DNA from: Dyella monticola
GTDB taxonomy: Bacteria; Pseudomonadota; Gammaproteobacteria; Xanthomonadales; Rhodanobacteraceae
Length of the DNA stretch: 64,000 nucleotides
Assembly (NCBI RefSeq): GCF_003363155.1
Contig: NZ_QRBE01000001.1
Coordinates: 737,325-801,324 of the forward strand
Direction of reading: 5' to 3'
Shown here one piece after another: positions 17,088 to 27,050 of this stretch (positions are counted from its first letter, which is position 1; the number at the start of each line of letters is the position of its first letter). The position numbers were made by a program, and so were the translations under genes. Below the pieces are notes generated by a model. It did no database searches. It was given only the letters and a program-made list of their open reading frames with translations, and was not told where the DNA came from.

Positions 17088-18287
17088 ATGATCGTCAGCT
17101 CGTTGCTCGATACCGATCTTTACAAATTTTCCATGATGCAGGTTGTGCTGCATCAATATCCGGCCGCGCAGGTGGAATACCGCTTCAAATGCCGGAATCC
17201 GGGCGTCAACCTGGTGCCATATATCGATGAAATTCGTAACGAACTGGATGGTTTGTGCAGTTTGCGTTTTACCGAGCATGAGCTCGAGTATCTGCGCAGC
17301 TGGCGTTTCATCAGGAGCGATTTCATCGATTTCCTTGGCCTGTTTCAGCTCAACACGAAATACGTCCAGATCACGCCCTCGCCATTGAATAACGGCGAAA
17401 TCGACATTTGCATTCGCGGACCCTGGTTGCACACGATTCTGTTTGAAGTACCGTTGCTGGCGATCGTCAACGAAGTGTATTTCCGCAACACGCACCCCGG
17501 CCTGGACCTGAGCGAAGGGCGTCGCCGCCTGCGTGAAAAAATCGCCTTGTTGCGCGACACCCCAGGATACGGGGAGTGCCGCATCGCCGATTACGGCACG
17601 CGCAGGCGTTTCTCGCGCGAGTGGCATCGCGAAGTGGTCGCGGCATTGCATGACGGACTGGGCACGCAGCTGGCAGGTACCAGCAATGTATGGCTGGCCC
17701 GGCAATTGGGATTGCGCCCGCTTGGCACCCTCGCTCATGAATATTTGCAGGCACACCAAGCGCTGGGGCCGCGCTTGCGCGACTCGCAAGTAGCCGCGCT
17801 GGAAGCCTGGGCGAAGGAATACCGCGGCGACCTCGGTATTGCGCTGTCGGATGTCTATGGCTTGACGGCGTTCTTGCGCGATTTCGACATGTACTTCTGC
17901 AAGCTATTCGACGGCACACGCCATGACTCGGGCGACCCGTTTGCTTGGGGTGAGCGCGTACTGGCCCACTATCAGGCGAATCGGGTAGACCCACGCAGCA
18001 AGATTCTCGTCTTCAGTGACGGTCTGGATGTGCCTAAAGTGATGAAACTGTTCCACCACTTTCACGGCCGCTGCCAACTGGCGTTTGGGGTGGGGACCAA
18101 TCTCACCAATGACGTGGGGCCGGTGCCGCTGAACATCGTGATCAAAATGGTTCGCTGTAACGGGCAGCCGGTGGCCAAGCTCAGCGATTCACCGGGCAAG
18201 AACATGTGTGAGGACGATGCTTATATCGCGTATTTAAGGCAGGTGTTCGACATACCGGTCTTGGTGGAAGTGGGGTCGCCTACCTAG
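17088..18287 (+). CDS. pncB: Nicotinate phosphoribosyltransferase
   Basis: The NAD salvage enzyme joining nicotinic acid with PRPP. The ATG at 17088 gives 399 residues, close to E. coli Pnc[22 protein letters not shown] at the start, [24 protein letters not shown] (which includes the conserved active-site His/Arg region together with REWHREVV), TSNVWLA, and [13 protein letters not shown] with [14 protein letters not shown] are family blocks. An open frame to 17037 crosses the leader and is not used. A strong terminator sits upstream, so expression may be controlled by read-through. pncC, also in pyridine-nucleotide salvage, lies in the same window but is unlinked. Confidence 0.95.
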   Translation: MIVSSLLDTDLYKFSMMQVVLHQYPAAQVEYRFKCRNPGVNLVPYIDEIRNELDGLCSLRFTEHELEYLRSWRFIRSDFIDFLGLFQLNTKYVQITPSPLNNGEIDICIRGPWLHTILFEVPLLAIVNEVYFRNTHPGLDLSEGRRRLREKIALLRDTPGYGECRIADYGTRRRFSREWHREVVAALHDGLGTQLAGTSNVWLARQLGLRPLGTLAHEYLQAHQALGPRLRDSQVAALEAWAKEYRGDLGIALSDVYGLTAFLRDFDMYFCKLFDGTRHDSGDPFAWGERVLAHYQANRVDPRSKILVFSDGLDVPKVMKLFHHFHGRCQLAFGVGTNLTNDVGPVPLNIVIKMVRCNGQPVAKLSDSPGKNMCEDDAYIAYLRQVFDIPVLVEVGSPT

Positions 18288-18305
18288 TGTCTGCTCCGCC
18301 CGCAT

Positions 18306-18335
18306 GTCATGCCGGGGAAGTGTCGCCGGTATGAC
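18306..18335. repeat. Palindromic repeat after pncB
   Basis: GTCATGCCGG (18306-18315) pairs with CCGGTATGAC (18326-18335) with one G-U pair. It lies between convergent pncB and metQ and belongs to the same palindrome family as 1487 and 9143. Confidence 0.6.
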
Positions 18336-18363
18336 GTTCGCAAACAGTCGGGCGTTCTAGGAA

Positions 18364-19158
18364 TTAGAACGCCGGTAACACCGCTCCATGGTATTTCTGC
18401 TCGATGAAGGCCTTGATCTGCGGACTGGTCAGCGCCTGCACCAGCTTGTGCACGCGCGGATCGTTCTGGTTGTCCGGACGGCCCACCAGATAGTTCACAT
18501 AGGGCGAATCCTTGCTTTCAATGAGCAGCGCGTCCTTCTGAGGATTGAGCCCGGCAGCCAATGCATAGTTGGTGTTGATCAACGCCAGATCCACCTCATC
18601 CAGCGTGCGTGGCAGCATGGCCGCTTCCAGTGGCTTGAACACCAGGTTCTTGGGATTGACGGTAATGTCCTTGGGCGTAGCCAATTCGTTGTTGGGATCC
18701 TTCAGGGTGATGATCCCGTTCCTGGCCAGCAGCAATAGCGCGCGGCCTTCATTGGCAGGGTCGTTCGGCAGGGTGACCGTTGCACCGCCGGGGAGTTGGT
18801 CGATCGATTTGTATTTACGCGAATAGGCGCCAAATGGCTCGATATGCACGCCAACGATGGTCACCAGGTGTGTGTTGTGTTCGCGATTGAACGTATCCAG
18901 GAAGGGCTTGGTCTGGAAATAGTTCAGGTCGATGTCCTTTTCGGCGACCTGGGCATTGGGCTGCACGTAATCAGCGAATATCTTGATATCCAGGTTCACC
19001 CCTTCCTTGGCCAGGATCGGCTTGACTTCCTTGAGGATTTCCGCATGCGGAACCGCCGTGGCGGCGATCGTCAGCGTCTGCTTGTCCGCATTGCCGGAGC
19101 CTGACGAACAGCCGGCCAGGAGCAGGGCGCCAGCGAGGAAAAACATCAGCTTTTTCAT
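18364..19158 (-). CDS. metQ: D-methionine ABC transporter substrate-binding lipoprotein MetQ
   Basis: A 264-residue NlpA/MetQ lipoprotein: signal with lipobox LLAGC (about residue 17), then LTIAATAVPHAEIL, DYVQPNAQVAEKDIDLNYFQTKPFLD, VGVHIEPFGAYS and NTNYALAAGLNP. It binds methionine outside the inner membrane and delivers it to MetI. It is the last gene of metN-metI-metQ on the minus strand, about 70 bases from metI. Confidence 0.95.
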   Translation of the reverse strand: MKKLMFFLAGALLLAGCSSGSGNADKQTLTIAATAVPHAEILKEVKPILAKEGVNLDIKIFADYVQPNAQVAEKDIDLNYFQTKPFLDTFNREHNTHLVTIVGVHIEPFGAYSRKYKSIDQLPGGATVTLPNDPANEGRALLLLARNGIITLKDPNNELATPKDITVNPKNLVFKPLEAAMLPRTLDEVDLALINTNYALAAGLNPQKDALLIESKDSPYVNYLVGRPDNQNDPRVHKLVQALTSPQIKAFIEQKYHGAVLPAF

Positions 19159-19230
19159 GGGTCCTAATCCTGGTGAGGCGAGTCAGAATAGCCGTCCATA
19201 CGGCTGGATGTAAAACTCTCTCGGCGGTGG

Positions 19231-19923
19231 TCAACGGCGGCTGTAATGCGCCACGATGCGGTCGCCCGCCATCTGCAGGATCTGCACCAGCGCGATCAGA
19301 AGCAGTACGGTTACTACCATGTAGTCGGATTTATAGCTGAGGTAGCCATACCGATAGGCCAGGTCGCCCAGGCCGCCAGCGCCGATCGCGCCGCCCATGG
19401 CGGTGTAGCTCACCAGCGCGATGGCCGTCACCGTGACGCCCGCCCAAAGACTGGCGCGCGCTTCAGGCAGCAATACATAACGCACGATCTGCCACGTGCT
19501 GGCGCCCATCGCCTGCGACGCCTCGATCACACCCTGTTCCACTTCGCGCAACGCTGTTTCCACCAGGCGCGCAAAGAATGGTGCCGCGCCAATCACCAGC
19601 GGCGGAATGGCGCCGCGTATGCCGAGCTTGGTGCCAACCAGCACATAGGTCAGCGGCATCAGTACGATCATCAGGATAATGAAGGGAATCGAACGCAGTA
19701 CATTCACCACTAGGGACAGCGCGCCATAAAGCTTGGGCATCGCATGCAACTGCCCTTTGCCGGTGAGAAACAACAGCACGCCCAGGGGCAGGCCGATAAG
19801 TACGGTCAGCAGCAAGGACGCGCCAAGCATCAGCAAGGTGTCGACGCACGCCTGACCCAGTTCGCCCCAGTCATCGATATTGGGAAACAGCGTTTGGAGC
19901 AAGGGAAGATGGGCGGTGATCAT
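19231..19923 (-). CDS. metI: Methionine ABC transporter permease MetI
   Basis: A 230-residue membrane protein with five helices and the EAA-type coupling loop [38 protein letters not shown] and [20 protein letters not shown] are MetI signatures. Its start overlaps the metN stop by four bases, so translation is coupled. Confidence 0.95.
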   Translation of the reverse strand: MITAHLPLLQTLFPNIDDWGELGQACVDTLLMLGASLLLTVLIGLPLGVLLFLTGKGQLHAMPKLYGALSLVVNVLRSIPFIILMIVLMPLTYVLVGTKLGIRGAIPPLVIGAAPFFARLVETALREVEQGVIEASQAMGASTWQIVRYVLLPEARASLWAGVTVTAIALVSYTAMGGAIGAGGLGDLAYRYGYLSYKSDYMVVTVLLLIALVQILQMAGDRIVAHYSRR

Positions 19924-20930
19924 CGTGCAAGCTCCTCCACTTCGATGCCCGCCTCGCGCAGTGCGCGCAACGCGGCATCCACATTCGCGCCCTGCATCGC
20001 CAGCGTAAGCTGGCCGTAGGGCAGGTCCTTGATGCGGTCGATACGCCCGGCAAGGATGTTGAAATCGACACCGGTCTCGCGCGTCACGCGCCCAAGCGTC
20101 GGCGACCAGGTGGCTTCACCGCGGAACGACAGACGCATGATGCGGCCAGGCACATGCTCATACGGCAGCCGCTCGCCCGCGGCTTCCTCGGGCAACGCTT
20201 CATTCACGAAGCGACGCGTGGTTGGATGCTTTGGATGCAGAAAAACGTCGGCCACAGCCCCGTGTTCCACGATGCGGCCCGTATCCAGCACGGCAACGCG
20301 ATCGCACACGCGCCGCACGACATCCATTTCATGCGTGATCAACACGATGGTGAGCTTCAACTCGCGGTTGATCTGGGCAAGCAGATCGAGCACTGACGCG
20401 GTAGTTTGCGGATCCAGCGCGCTGGTTGCTTCATCGCATAACAGGATCGAAGGATGATTGGCCAGTGCACGCGCAATCCCTACGCGCTGTTTTTGACCGC
20501 CGGACAGTTGCGACGGATATTTATTTGCATGAACGCTCAGGCCGACGTGCTGCAAGAGCTCATCCGCGCGGGCGCGGATGGCTTTCGTATCCTTATCGCC
20601 GGCCAGACGCAGCGGAAAGGCAACGTTTTCGACCACGGTTTGCGAAGCCAGCAGGTTGAAATGCTGAAAGATCATGCCGATGCGCTGGCGTGCGGCGCGC
20701 AGCGGAGCATCGGACAACGCGGTGATGTCGGTGTCGCCCACCAGGATGCGCCCCCCGGTGGGGCGCTCCAGCAGATTGATCAGTCGGACGAGCGTGGATT
20801 TGCCGGCGCCCGAATGGCCGATGATGCCGAACACCTCGCCATCGGCGATCTCCAGGCTGAAAGGCTCCAGGGCAGGGACGTCCTTTCCTTCGACGCGATA
20901 GGACTTGTGGACATCAATAAAGCGGATCAC
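19920..20930 (-). CDS. metN: Methionine ABC transporter ATP-binding protein MetN
   Basis: A 336-residue ABC ATPase: Walker [10 protein letters not shown] (about 38-46), signature [15 protein letters not shown], Walker [13 protein letters not shown] and H-loop [10 protein letters not shown]-terminal NIL domain (about 265-336) is the regulatory methionine-binding domain that causes trans-inhibition in MetNI. It heads the metNIQ operon, divergent from the glutathione peroxidase gene with 98 bases between. I saw no recognisable SAM riboswitch in that gap. Confidence 0.95.
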   Translation of the reverse strand: MIRFIDVHKSYRVEGKDVPALEPFSLEIADGEVFGIIGHSGAGKSTLVRLINLLERPTGGRILVGDTDITALSDAPLRAARQRIGMIFQHFNLLASQTVVENVAFPLRLAGDKDTKAIRARADELLQHVGLSVHANKYPSQLSGGQKQRVGIARALANHPSILLCDEATSALDPQTTASVLDLLAQINRELKLTIVLITHEMDVVRRVCDRVAVLDTGRIVEHGAVADVFLHPKHPTTRRFVNEALPEEAAGERLPYEHVPGRIMRLSFRGEATWSPTLGRVTRETGVDFNILAGRIDRIKDLPYGQLTLAMQGANVDAALRALREAGIEVEELAR

Positions 20931-21028
20931 GACAAACCCTGATCAGTGGTCGGAACGGCCATTCTATGCCAGTCGGCGGTCTTCCCGTTTGAAGTAGACT
21001 GCCATATCGATATGACCGGAGCGACGAC

Positions 21029-21505
21029 ATGACTACCGTTTACGACTTCAACGCGCGCGATATTGACGGCAACGAGCGCTCGCTCGGCGAATGGCGCGGC
21101 AAGACCCTGCTGATCGTCAACGTGGCGTCCAAGTGCGGTTTTACGCCCCAATACGAAGGGCTGGAGGCGCTGTGGCGCAAGCATGGCGACGCGGGAGTGA
21201 CCGTGCTCGGCTTTCCCTGCGACCAATTTGGCCACCAGGAACCGGGGGACGAGGCACAGATCAAACAGTTTTGCTCTACCACCTACGACGTGACTTTTCC
21301 GATGTTCGCCAAGATCGACGTCAACGGTGAGAAAACGCATCCGCTTTATCAATGGATGAAGAAGCAAGCCAAGGGCTTGCTGGGGAGCGAGTCGATTAAA
21401 TGGAATTTCACCAAGTTCCTGGTCGACGCGGAGGGCAACGTGGTCAAGCGATTTGCACCCAACGATACGCCGGAGAAGATCGAGAAGGAGCTGAGCAAGC
21501 GTTGA
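21029..21505 (+). CDS. Glutathione peroxidase family (BtuE-like)
   Basis: A 158-residue thiol peroxidase. NVASKCGFTPQY holds catalytic Cys36, GFPCDQFGHQEPG holds the resolving-type Cys64 and active-site Gln66, and KWNFTKFLVD holds Trp and Asn of the catalytic tetrad. Bacterial members reduce lipid and hydrogen peroxides, usually with thioredoxin. The Asp in FPCDQFG replaces the common Asn. It is a single gene. Confidence 0.93.
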   Translation: MTTVYDFNARDIDGNERSLGEWRGKTLLIVNVASKCGFTPQYEGLEALWRKHGDAGVTVLGFPCDQFGHQEPGDEAQIKQFCSTTYDVTFPMFAKIDVNGEKTHPLYQWMKKQAKGLLGSESIKWNFTKFLVDAEGNVVKRFAPNDTPEKIEKELSKR

Positions 21506-21638
21506 GCCCTCTCTACGTACGACCATGGTCGTCACTAATCTGAGAGCGAGCGAATTATTCTCACTGCAATCGTTTGTCAGGTTAGGTCCCCTCAGGCTTT
21601 GCTCCACCGATTGCCTCGGGCTGAGGCTAGAACAGCCA

Positions 21639-23186
21639 TCAACTATGCCCCCCGAACGCCGCCAGCAATTCCGCAATCGCATCCAGATTGCGGCTCGGGG
21701 TTGGATCATCCGCATCGCGCAGGTAATTGTTGAGCATGATGGCGAACGCCAGTCGTTCGCCCGATGCCGTGGTCACGTACCCGACGAGGCAGCGTACGTT
21801 CGTCATGCTGCCGGTCTTGGCATGTACGTTGTCTGCTGCAGCGGTGTTGCGCATGCGCCATTCGAGCGTGCCGTCCAGGCCTGCGTCAGGCAGCGCGTCG
21901 CGTAACTGCTCGCCGTAAGGTTGGCTGGAAAGATAACGCAGCAGTTGCACCATCGCATTGGCGGTGGACAGGTCCTGCCGCGAGAGACCGGCGCCATCTT
22001 CGATCTGTGCAGTGTCTGGCGCAATACCGATGCGCTCGAGCAACTGATGCAGCGCGCGAATACCCCAGGCTTCGCTGCTCAGGAAGCCCGGCGAAGGGCC
22101 GCCTGCCTGCTCGGCACTGGCTTGTGCCTTTACGCCGGCAATTTGCAGCAGATTTTGCAGGTACAAATTCTGCGAGCGTTTGAGTCCGCTCTGGAGAATG
22201 TTCATCAGCGGCGGTGAGAGCACTTGTGCCAGCACAACCGCCTTGTCCACTTCCGTGGTGTCCTGTTCCGGCCAATGTTGCACGCGCAACGCGCCGTGGA
22301 TGTGTATGCCATGCCGCTCCAGCGCCTCGCGCAGTCGAGTACCCGCGTACCATGCTGGGTCGGCAATGGCGAGTTTGAACGTTTGCGGCTCACTGTGTGC
22401 GGCAATGCTTCCAAAAGCGTAAAGCGTGCTGTCGCCCGGTGCGCGATAGAGATTGATGTCGCTGTGTGCGCCGGTCACCAGGTTATTGACCACGTGAGTC
22501 ATGGCGTCTGGCGGATCGAAGTTCAACGCGGCCGGATAACCAACGATTTTGGATGGCATCACGGTAAGTCCGACCACATTCTCTTGCACGCTGAGGGCCG
22601 ATGCGGGCACGGCAAACCAGTTTTGCAGATCACGTGCTTCCCAGCCGGAGCCTGCCGAGGGGCCGCCGAAGTAGGTGTCATCCGCGATCAGATCACCACG
22701 CACATCATGTACGCCGCTGGCAACCAATTGCATCGCGAGCTGATCGGCCCAGTCCGCATTGGTATCGGATGCACCAAGTGTCGGATCGCCCATGCCGCGC
22801 AGGATGAGTGATCCTTCCAGATGGCCCTGCAGGATCGGTCGCGTGGCAAGCAATTGCGTGGGAATGCGATAGTCGGTGCCGATGGTGTCGAGCACGACTG
22901 CAGCGGTATAGAGCTTGGCGGTGGAGGCCGGCTGCAGCAGGCGATCGGCATCGTGCGCGTACAGGGTGCGGCCGGTATCGAGCGATACCACGGCAATACC
23001 CCAACTGGCCGAGGCAAAACGCGGCTGCTCGATCTGCGCGTCGATGGCGGTAGCCAGTTGCGCCAGCGTGGTTGTCGGGGTGACTGGTGTTTCATCGGCG
23101 CAGACCGGCATGCCGGCAATGGCGCTCAGCAGCGCGCACGTTGCTCCGATTCGCAACCAGTAGCGCAATAGAAAAGGTTTTCTCAT
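21639..23186 (-). CDS. dacB: D-alanyl-D-alanine carboxypeptidase/endopeptidase (PBP4, DacB type)
   Basis: A 515-residue peptidase S13 protein. The signal peptide ends near VCADE. PASTAKL carries the SxxK nucleophile Ser88 and Lys91, SQNLYLQNLL is the SxN motif, and HAKTGSM is the KTG motif. The long insertion between SxxK and SxN is the PBP4-specific part. It trims peptidoglycan pentapeptides and cross-links in the periplasm. Confidence 0.93.
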   Translation of the reverse strand: MRKPFLLRYWLRIGATCALLSAIAGMPVCADETPVTPTTTLAQLATAIDAQIEQPRFASASWGIAVVSLDTGRTLYAHDADRLLQPASTAKLYTAAVVLDTIGTDYRIPTQLLATRPILQGHLEGSLILRGMGDPTLGASDTNADWADQLAMQLVASGVHDVRGDLIADDTYFGGPSAGSGWEARDLQNWFAVPASALSVQENVVGLTVMPSKIVGYPAALNFDPPDAMTHVVNNLVTGAHSDINLYRAPGDSTLYAFGSIAAHSEPQTFKLAIADPAWYAGTRLREALERHGIHIHGALRVQHWPEQDTTEVDKAVVLAQVLSPPLMNILQSGLKRSQNLYLQNLLQIAGVKAQASAEQAGGPSPGFLSSEAWGIRALHQLLERIGIAPDTAQIEDGAGLSRQDLSTANAMVQLLRYLSSQPYGEQLRDALPDAGLDGTLEWRMRNTAAADNVHAKTGSMTNVRCLVGYVTTASGERLAFAIMLNNYLRDADDPTPSRNLDAIAELLAAFGGHS

Positions 23187-23225
23187 GGCATCAAGTATTG
23201 CCGATGCGGCGCCGCGCGCGATAGT

Positions 23226-24563
23226 TCACGCTGTCCACGCCTCACGCTGGCGGATACGCCAGCCCAGCCATCCCAAGCTCAATCCGCGCATGGCCATGAA
23301 CACGAGAAACGCCAGCCACAGGCCTTGATTGCCCAACCCGCGCGTGATCCATGCCAGCAGTGCGTAAAGCAGCACCGAAACCAGCATGCCATCGCGCATC
23401 TCCCGCGCGCGTGTTGCGCCAATGAACAGGCCATCGAGCAGATAACTCCATACCGCCACGATCGGCAGCGCCGTCAGCCAAGGCAGATAGCGATAGGCGG
23501 CATTGCGCACCTCGGGCAGATTGGTTTGCAGGTCGACAAAAAGATGCCCGGCGCTGCCGAAAAACGATGCACAAGCGATGCTTCCGATGAGCGACCATCC
23601 GCCCGCAACCACCAAGGCGCGGCGCAACGCGTGAGGATCGCGGGCACCGATGGCATGACCGCACAGCGCTTCCACTGCGTTGGCCAGGCCATCCAGGCCA
23701 AACGCCGTCAACAACAGCCCATTCATGAGCAGTGCGTTGGCAGCGACGGTAGCGTCGCCTAGGCGTGCGCCCAACAGCGAGAGACTGAAAAACACCCCCT
23801 CCAGCGCCAGTGTGCGCAGAAAAATATCGCGATTCACGCGTAGCAGCGGCATCCAGTGTCGCCAGCCATGCAGGGCCGGCCAATCGATGTGACCACCGAG
23901 CTCACGCAGCGCCTGTGCCGCGCGCCACAATCCGTACAGGGCTCCGCACCACTCGCCAATCACGGAAGCCAGTGCGATGCCGGGAACGCCCCATCCGAAC
24001 GCCGGCACGAACAGCAGGTTCAAGGCGATATTGACCAGGTTCGTCGTCAATAGCAGCGTCAATGTAATGCGTGCGCGCTGCGTGCCGATGAACCATCCAG
24101 CGAGCGCATAATTGAGCAGGGCAGCCGGCAGGCCAAGCAGACGCACATGCAGATAATCCAGTGTGCGCCCGGTCATCAGCGGCGTGGAATGCATTTGCGC
24201 CACCAGCCAAGGTAGCAACGGCATCATCAACAAACCGGTCAGCACGCCGAGCACCATCGCAAGCAGCAACGCCTGTATCTGCACCGTGCGCAGCGCCGAC
24301 GCGTCGCCCGCACCCTTGGCTTGCGCGGCGAAGCCGGTCGTGCCCATGCGCAGAAACCCCAGGCTCCACACCGGCAGCGCGTACACTGCACTACCCACCG
24401 TAACGGCGCCTAGATCCTGCGTGTGAGGCAAGTGGCCGGCCACGATGCTATCCACCAATGACACCAGTGGCACGGTGAGGTTGGAAAGGATCATGGGCGC
24501 GGCCAGCGACCACACGAGTTGGTGAGTCGGGCGGTGGCGCCAGGCGTCAAGCAGCGTCGTCAT
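23226..24563 (-). CDS. MATE family exporter (DinF-like)
   Basis: A 445-residue, 12-helix multidrug/toxic-compound exporter. The start at 24561-24563 gives the usual DinF-type N-terminus (ATG, then HQLVWSLAAPMILSNLTVPLVSLVDS with AxPMILSN helix 1); the longer frame is unsupported. ALAGWFIGTQRAR and NIALNLLFVPAFGWGVPGIALASVI are DinF-branch MATE features. Substrates are not predictable. It is adjacent to dacB in the same direction, 39 bases apart. Confidence 0.88.
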   Translation of the reverse strand: MTTLLDAWRHRPTHQLVWSLAAPMILSNLTVPLVSLVDSIVAGHLPHTQDLGAVTVGSAVYALPVWSLGFLRMGTTGFAAQAKGAGDASALRTVQIQALLLAMVLGVLTGLLMMPLLPWLVAQMHSTPLMTGRTLDYLHVRLLGLPAALLNYALAGWFIGTQRARITLTLLLTTNLVNIALNLLFVPAFGWGVPGIALASVIGEWCGALYGLWRAAQALRELGGHIDWPALHGWRHWMPLLRVNRDIFLRTLALEGVFFSLSLLGARLGDATVAANALLMNGLLLTAFGLDGLANAVEALCGHAIGARDPHALRRALVVAGGWSLIGSIACASFFGSAGHLFVDLQTNLPEVRNAAYRYLPWLTALPIVAVWSYLLDGLFIGATRAREMRDGMLVSVLLYALLAWITRGLGNQGLWLAFLVFMAMRGLSLGWLGWRIRQREAWTA

Positions 24564-24691
24564 GGTGGCGGAGGCGGCAGCGATAAGGCCGCATTTTGGC
24601 AGGTTTCCAGCGGTCCGCCAGTGCGAAGTGGTACCCTTGTAGGTCCATCGTCGGCGTACGTCGGCGCACATCCATTCACAGCGAGACCGTC

Positions 24692-25174
24692 ATGCAAATT
24701 GCCGACAACTCTGTTGCTTCGTTCCATTACACGCTCACCGACGACAGCGGTCAGGTGATCGACAGTTCAGAGGGCCGTGAGCCGCTCACCTATCTGCATG
24801 GCACCGGCCAGATCGTGCCGGGGCTGGAAAAGGCCATGATCGGCCGCGCGATCGGCGATCAATTCAAGGTGGAGGTGGCGCCGGCCGAAGGCTATGGCGT
24901 GCATCATCCGGAACTCATGCAGGCAGTGCCGCGCGAGGCGTTCCAGGGCGTGGACGATATCCAGCCCGGCATGCAGTTTCAGGCGCACGGCCCGCAAGGC
25001 GTCATGCACGTCACCGTCACCAAGGTCGACGGTCAGACCGTGCACATCGACGGAAATCACCCGCTCGCCGGCCAGACCCTGCATTTCGACATCCACGTCA
25101 CCGACGTGCGTGATGCCAGTGAAGAAGAGCTCGCGCATGGACATGTGCATGGTGAGGGTGGTCATCATCATTGA
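24692..25174 (+). CDS. slyD: SlyD-type FKBP peptidyl-prolyl isomerase
   Basis: A 160-residue cytoplasmic chaperone/isomerase starting at ATG 24692. The FKBP halves (SFHYTLTDDSGQVIDSS and GLEKAMIGRAIGDQFKVEVAPAEGYG) flank the insert-in-flap chaperone domain (about 70-125). The C-terminus is His-rich (HGHVHGEGGHHH), the metal-binding tail that helps SlyD deliver nickel. A bidirectional hairpin follows. Confidence 0.93.
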   Translation: MQIADNSVASFHYTLTDDSGQVIDSSEGREPLTYLHGTGQIVPGLEKAMIGRAIGDQFKVEVAPAEGYGVHHPELMQAVPREAFQGVDDIQPGMQFQAHGPQGVMHVTVTKVDGQTVHIDGNHPLAGQTLHFDIHVTDVRDASEEELAHGHVHGEGGHHH

Positions 25175-25183
25175 GGAACGAAC

Positions 25184-25210
25184 GAGCCTGCCGGCGTGGC
25201 CGGCAGGCTC
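25184..25210. terminator. Bidirectional hairpin between slyD and pldA
   Basis: GAGCCTGCCGGC (25184-25195) and GCCGGCAGGCTC (25199-25210) form a perfect 12-bp stem. The U-tract on the plus side is weak (TTCT). It lies between the convergent slyD and pldA genes. Confidence 0.7.
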
Positions 25211-25219
25211 TTCTGGTGC

Positions 25220-26293
25220 TCAATACCAATCGAGCAACGAAATACCTACGCCCAGATAGGTTGCGTTGTGGTTGTAATCGAGAATGTTCTCGCCATAACC
25301 CTTGAACAATTCCATGTAGCCGCGCAGGTTGCCAGCTACAGGAAAACTCCAGGTGAAGCGTCCCGCGCCGTGTTGCTGGCTGCCGCCGTGCAGCGAATCA
25401 CGCAGCATCAGGCTGAATTCCTGGCCATGCCATTCGTGGATGATTTCCACATCGGCGCGCCCCATGTAGTTGCTGATGTCCGGGTTGTTGTCGTCGTTCG
25501 CGGGTTCCGGAATGCGCCACCATGGACGAAACACGATCGTCCAATCGGCGCGCTCGAAACCGATTTGCCCCATCACGCGATTCCAGCTGCGCGATAATGG
25601 ATCGGACTGTCCGTTGGACTGATGGTCCAGGCTGATGCCAAGCAGTCGTCCATCCCAGCCAAGCATGTGATAGTCGGTGTTGAACACGAGCATGAATTCG
25701 GGTTCGTAATCCGTCTCGCGGAATGGACGCGAGAGTTTGGCGTTGTATACCTGCCAATACGAATCCTGCGTATAGGCGACCCATAAATCCCCCTGGTCGC
25801 CGAATACGCCTTGCCAGAGTTTGGTTTTCAAGCTGAGCTGAAACTTCGCCTCGACATCTTGCATGCCCAGCGGTGTGTGGACGGTATTGACGGAATTGGG
25901 ACTGGAGGGAAGGTTGTTCTGGTTGGTCGTGGCAAACGCTGGCAATACGTAGATCGGTTTGTAACCGCGCAAATTGAACGTGCCCAGCTTGCTGTTAGAG
26001 GACAGTTCCCATCGACTGTCCAGCAGCGATAGCGGTGTGGAGCTAGCGGTCGCTACCGGCTCATGCGAAAAAACTGTGGACGCAGGTGTCGTGGTCACCG
26101 AGCTGCGTTTTTCGGCAGCGGGCATGCGAGTGCGCCCTGCGGCACGGTCATAGCAGGCAAGGCGCTGCGCATCACTTTCGATGCCGGTGCACGCCTTGAT
26201 GTCGGCAGGAGCCATGTTCTGGGCGTGTAGCGGTGGTACCGCCAGGCTCGCGCCCACGGCTAATGAAAAAAACTTGAAGAACCTGGGTTTCAT
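25220..26293 (-). CDS. pldA: Outer-membrane phospholipase A
   Basis: The start at 26291-26293 has GGGAG upstream; an in-frame ATG seven codons earlier is less well placed. The 357-residue product has a signal peptide, a short Cys-containing periplasmic segment (ACTGIESDAQRLACYDRAAG), then the PldA barrel. LDHQSNGQSDPLSRSWNRV holds the catalytic His-Ser dyad and Asn, and DDNNPDISNYMGRADVE holds calcium-site residues. It hydrolyses phospholipids that reach the outer leaflet. The N-terminal segment of about 60 residues is longer than in E. coli PldA. Confidence 0.93.
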   Translation of the reverse strand: MKPRFFKFFSLAVGASLAVPPLHAQNMAPADIKACTGIESDAQRLACYDRAAGRTRMPAAEKRSSVTTTPASTVFSHEPVATASSTPLSLLDSRWELSSNSKLGTFNLRGYKPIYVLPAFATTNQNNLPSSPNSVNTVHTPLGMQDVEAKFQLSLKTKLWQGVFGDQGDLWVAYTQDSYWQVYNAKLSRPFRETDYEPEFMLVFNTDYHMLGWDGRLLGISLDHQSNGQSDPLSRSWNRVMGQIGFERADWTIVFRPWWRIPEPANDDNNPDISNYMGRADVEIIHEWHGQEFSLMLRDSLHGGSQQHGAGRFTWSFPVAGNLRGYMELFKGYGENILDYNHNATYLGVGISLLDWY

Positions 26294-26404
26294 GGCAGCT
26301 CCCTTGCACGCCACCCCGGGCGCGACCGGCCAAGTTTAGGGCTTGTTCGTACGATGGGCGTAGCCCACAGCAGGAGCTGTTTGCGCGCCGGCCAAGACAA
26401 TCAT

Positions 26405-26435
26405 AAAAAGCGCCGGCCATCGGAGGATGGCCGGC
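26405..26435 (-). terminator. Terminator of the Gln-rich protein gene
   Basis: GCCGGCCATC (26412-26421) pairs with GATGGCCGGC (26426-26435) around a GGAG loop, and the AAAAAG at 26406-26411 gives a U-tract on the minus strand. It lies 18 bases beyond the stop of the gene ending at 26454. Confidence 0.8.
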
Positions 26436-26453
26436 GTATGTGATGCGAGGTAC

Positions 26454-26897
26454 TCAGTTAAGGTTTTGCACCCAATGCTCGTATTGAGTTTTGGAGATAC
26501 GATTTCCATTATGGGCAACGTACAGGAAGTCGTTGGCTAGCGGTGGGTATGCATTGGCATCGTCCTTGGTGATGTATTTCTTGCCACCCGCAAGTTGCTC
26601 AAACGATGGTGGCGATGCGGTGGAAGGTGCCGAACCCATGGTGGAATTGACGGTCACCTGGCCACGCGATGTGTTGTACGTCGCGCTATCGGACCCTTGC
26701 GACGGTGACGCACCCGTGCTGCCTTGTTGCATGGTGCCTTGTTGCGGGCTAGCCATGTTTTGCGATGGTGACGTGTTTTGTGTTTGTGGTGCCGGCTGCT
26801 GCTGCATCGGCTGGTTTTGGGTTTGAGCCAATGCAACACCTGCGAAGAGCAGGCCTGCGCCGAGTAGAGAAGCAAGAGTGGGAATGCGATTATTCAT
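26454..26897 (-). CDS. Exported Gln/Ser-rich hypothetical protein
   Basis: The start at 26895-26897 has GGAG eight bases upstream. The 147-residue product has a signal peptide ending at VALAQ, then about 60 residues rich in Gln, Pro, Ser and Asn, then an ordered end (LAGGKKYITKDDANAYPPLANDF, KTQYEHWVQNLN). That end, with DDANAY and NGNRIS spacing, loosely resembles an EF-hand pair but lacks full loops. It is periplasmic or secreted, function unknown. Confidence 0.6.
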   Translation of the reverse strand: MNNRIPTLASLLGAGLLFAGVALAQTQNQPMQQQPAPQTQNTSPSQNMASPQQGTMQQGSTGASPSQGSDSATYNTSRGQVTVNSTMGSAPSTASPPSFEQLAGGKKYITKDDANAYPPLANDFLYVAHNGNRISKTQYEHWVQNLN

Positions 26898-27050
26898 TGC
26901 AGTAGCTCCATGCAGCGCTCGTAGGTCGCCGCCGTGCAATTACTTTCCGACGTTGCACGTCCTCGGCCCGTCAAGCTCGGTGCCTACGTTAGCAATGTCG
27001 GCGTAAATCGCAGCAGAATAGTGGCGTAACCATTGCGTGAAGGCGTACCC

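Noticed and set aside
20931..21028. Possible SAM riboswitch or Met box before metNIQ
   Set aside because: No recognisable SAM aptamer core or repeated AGACGTCT-type operator was found in the short gap.
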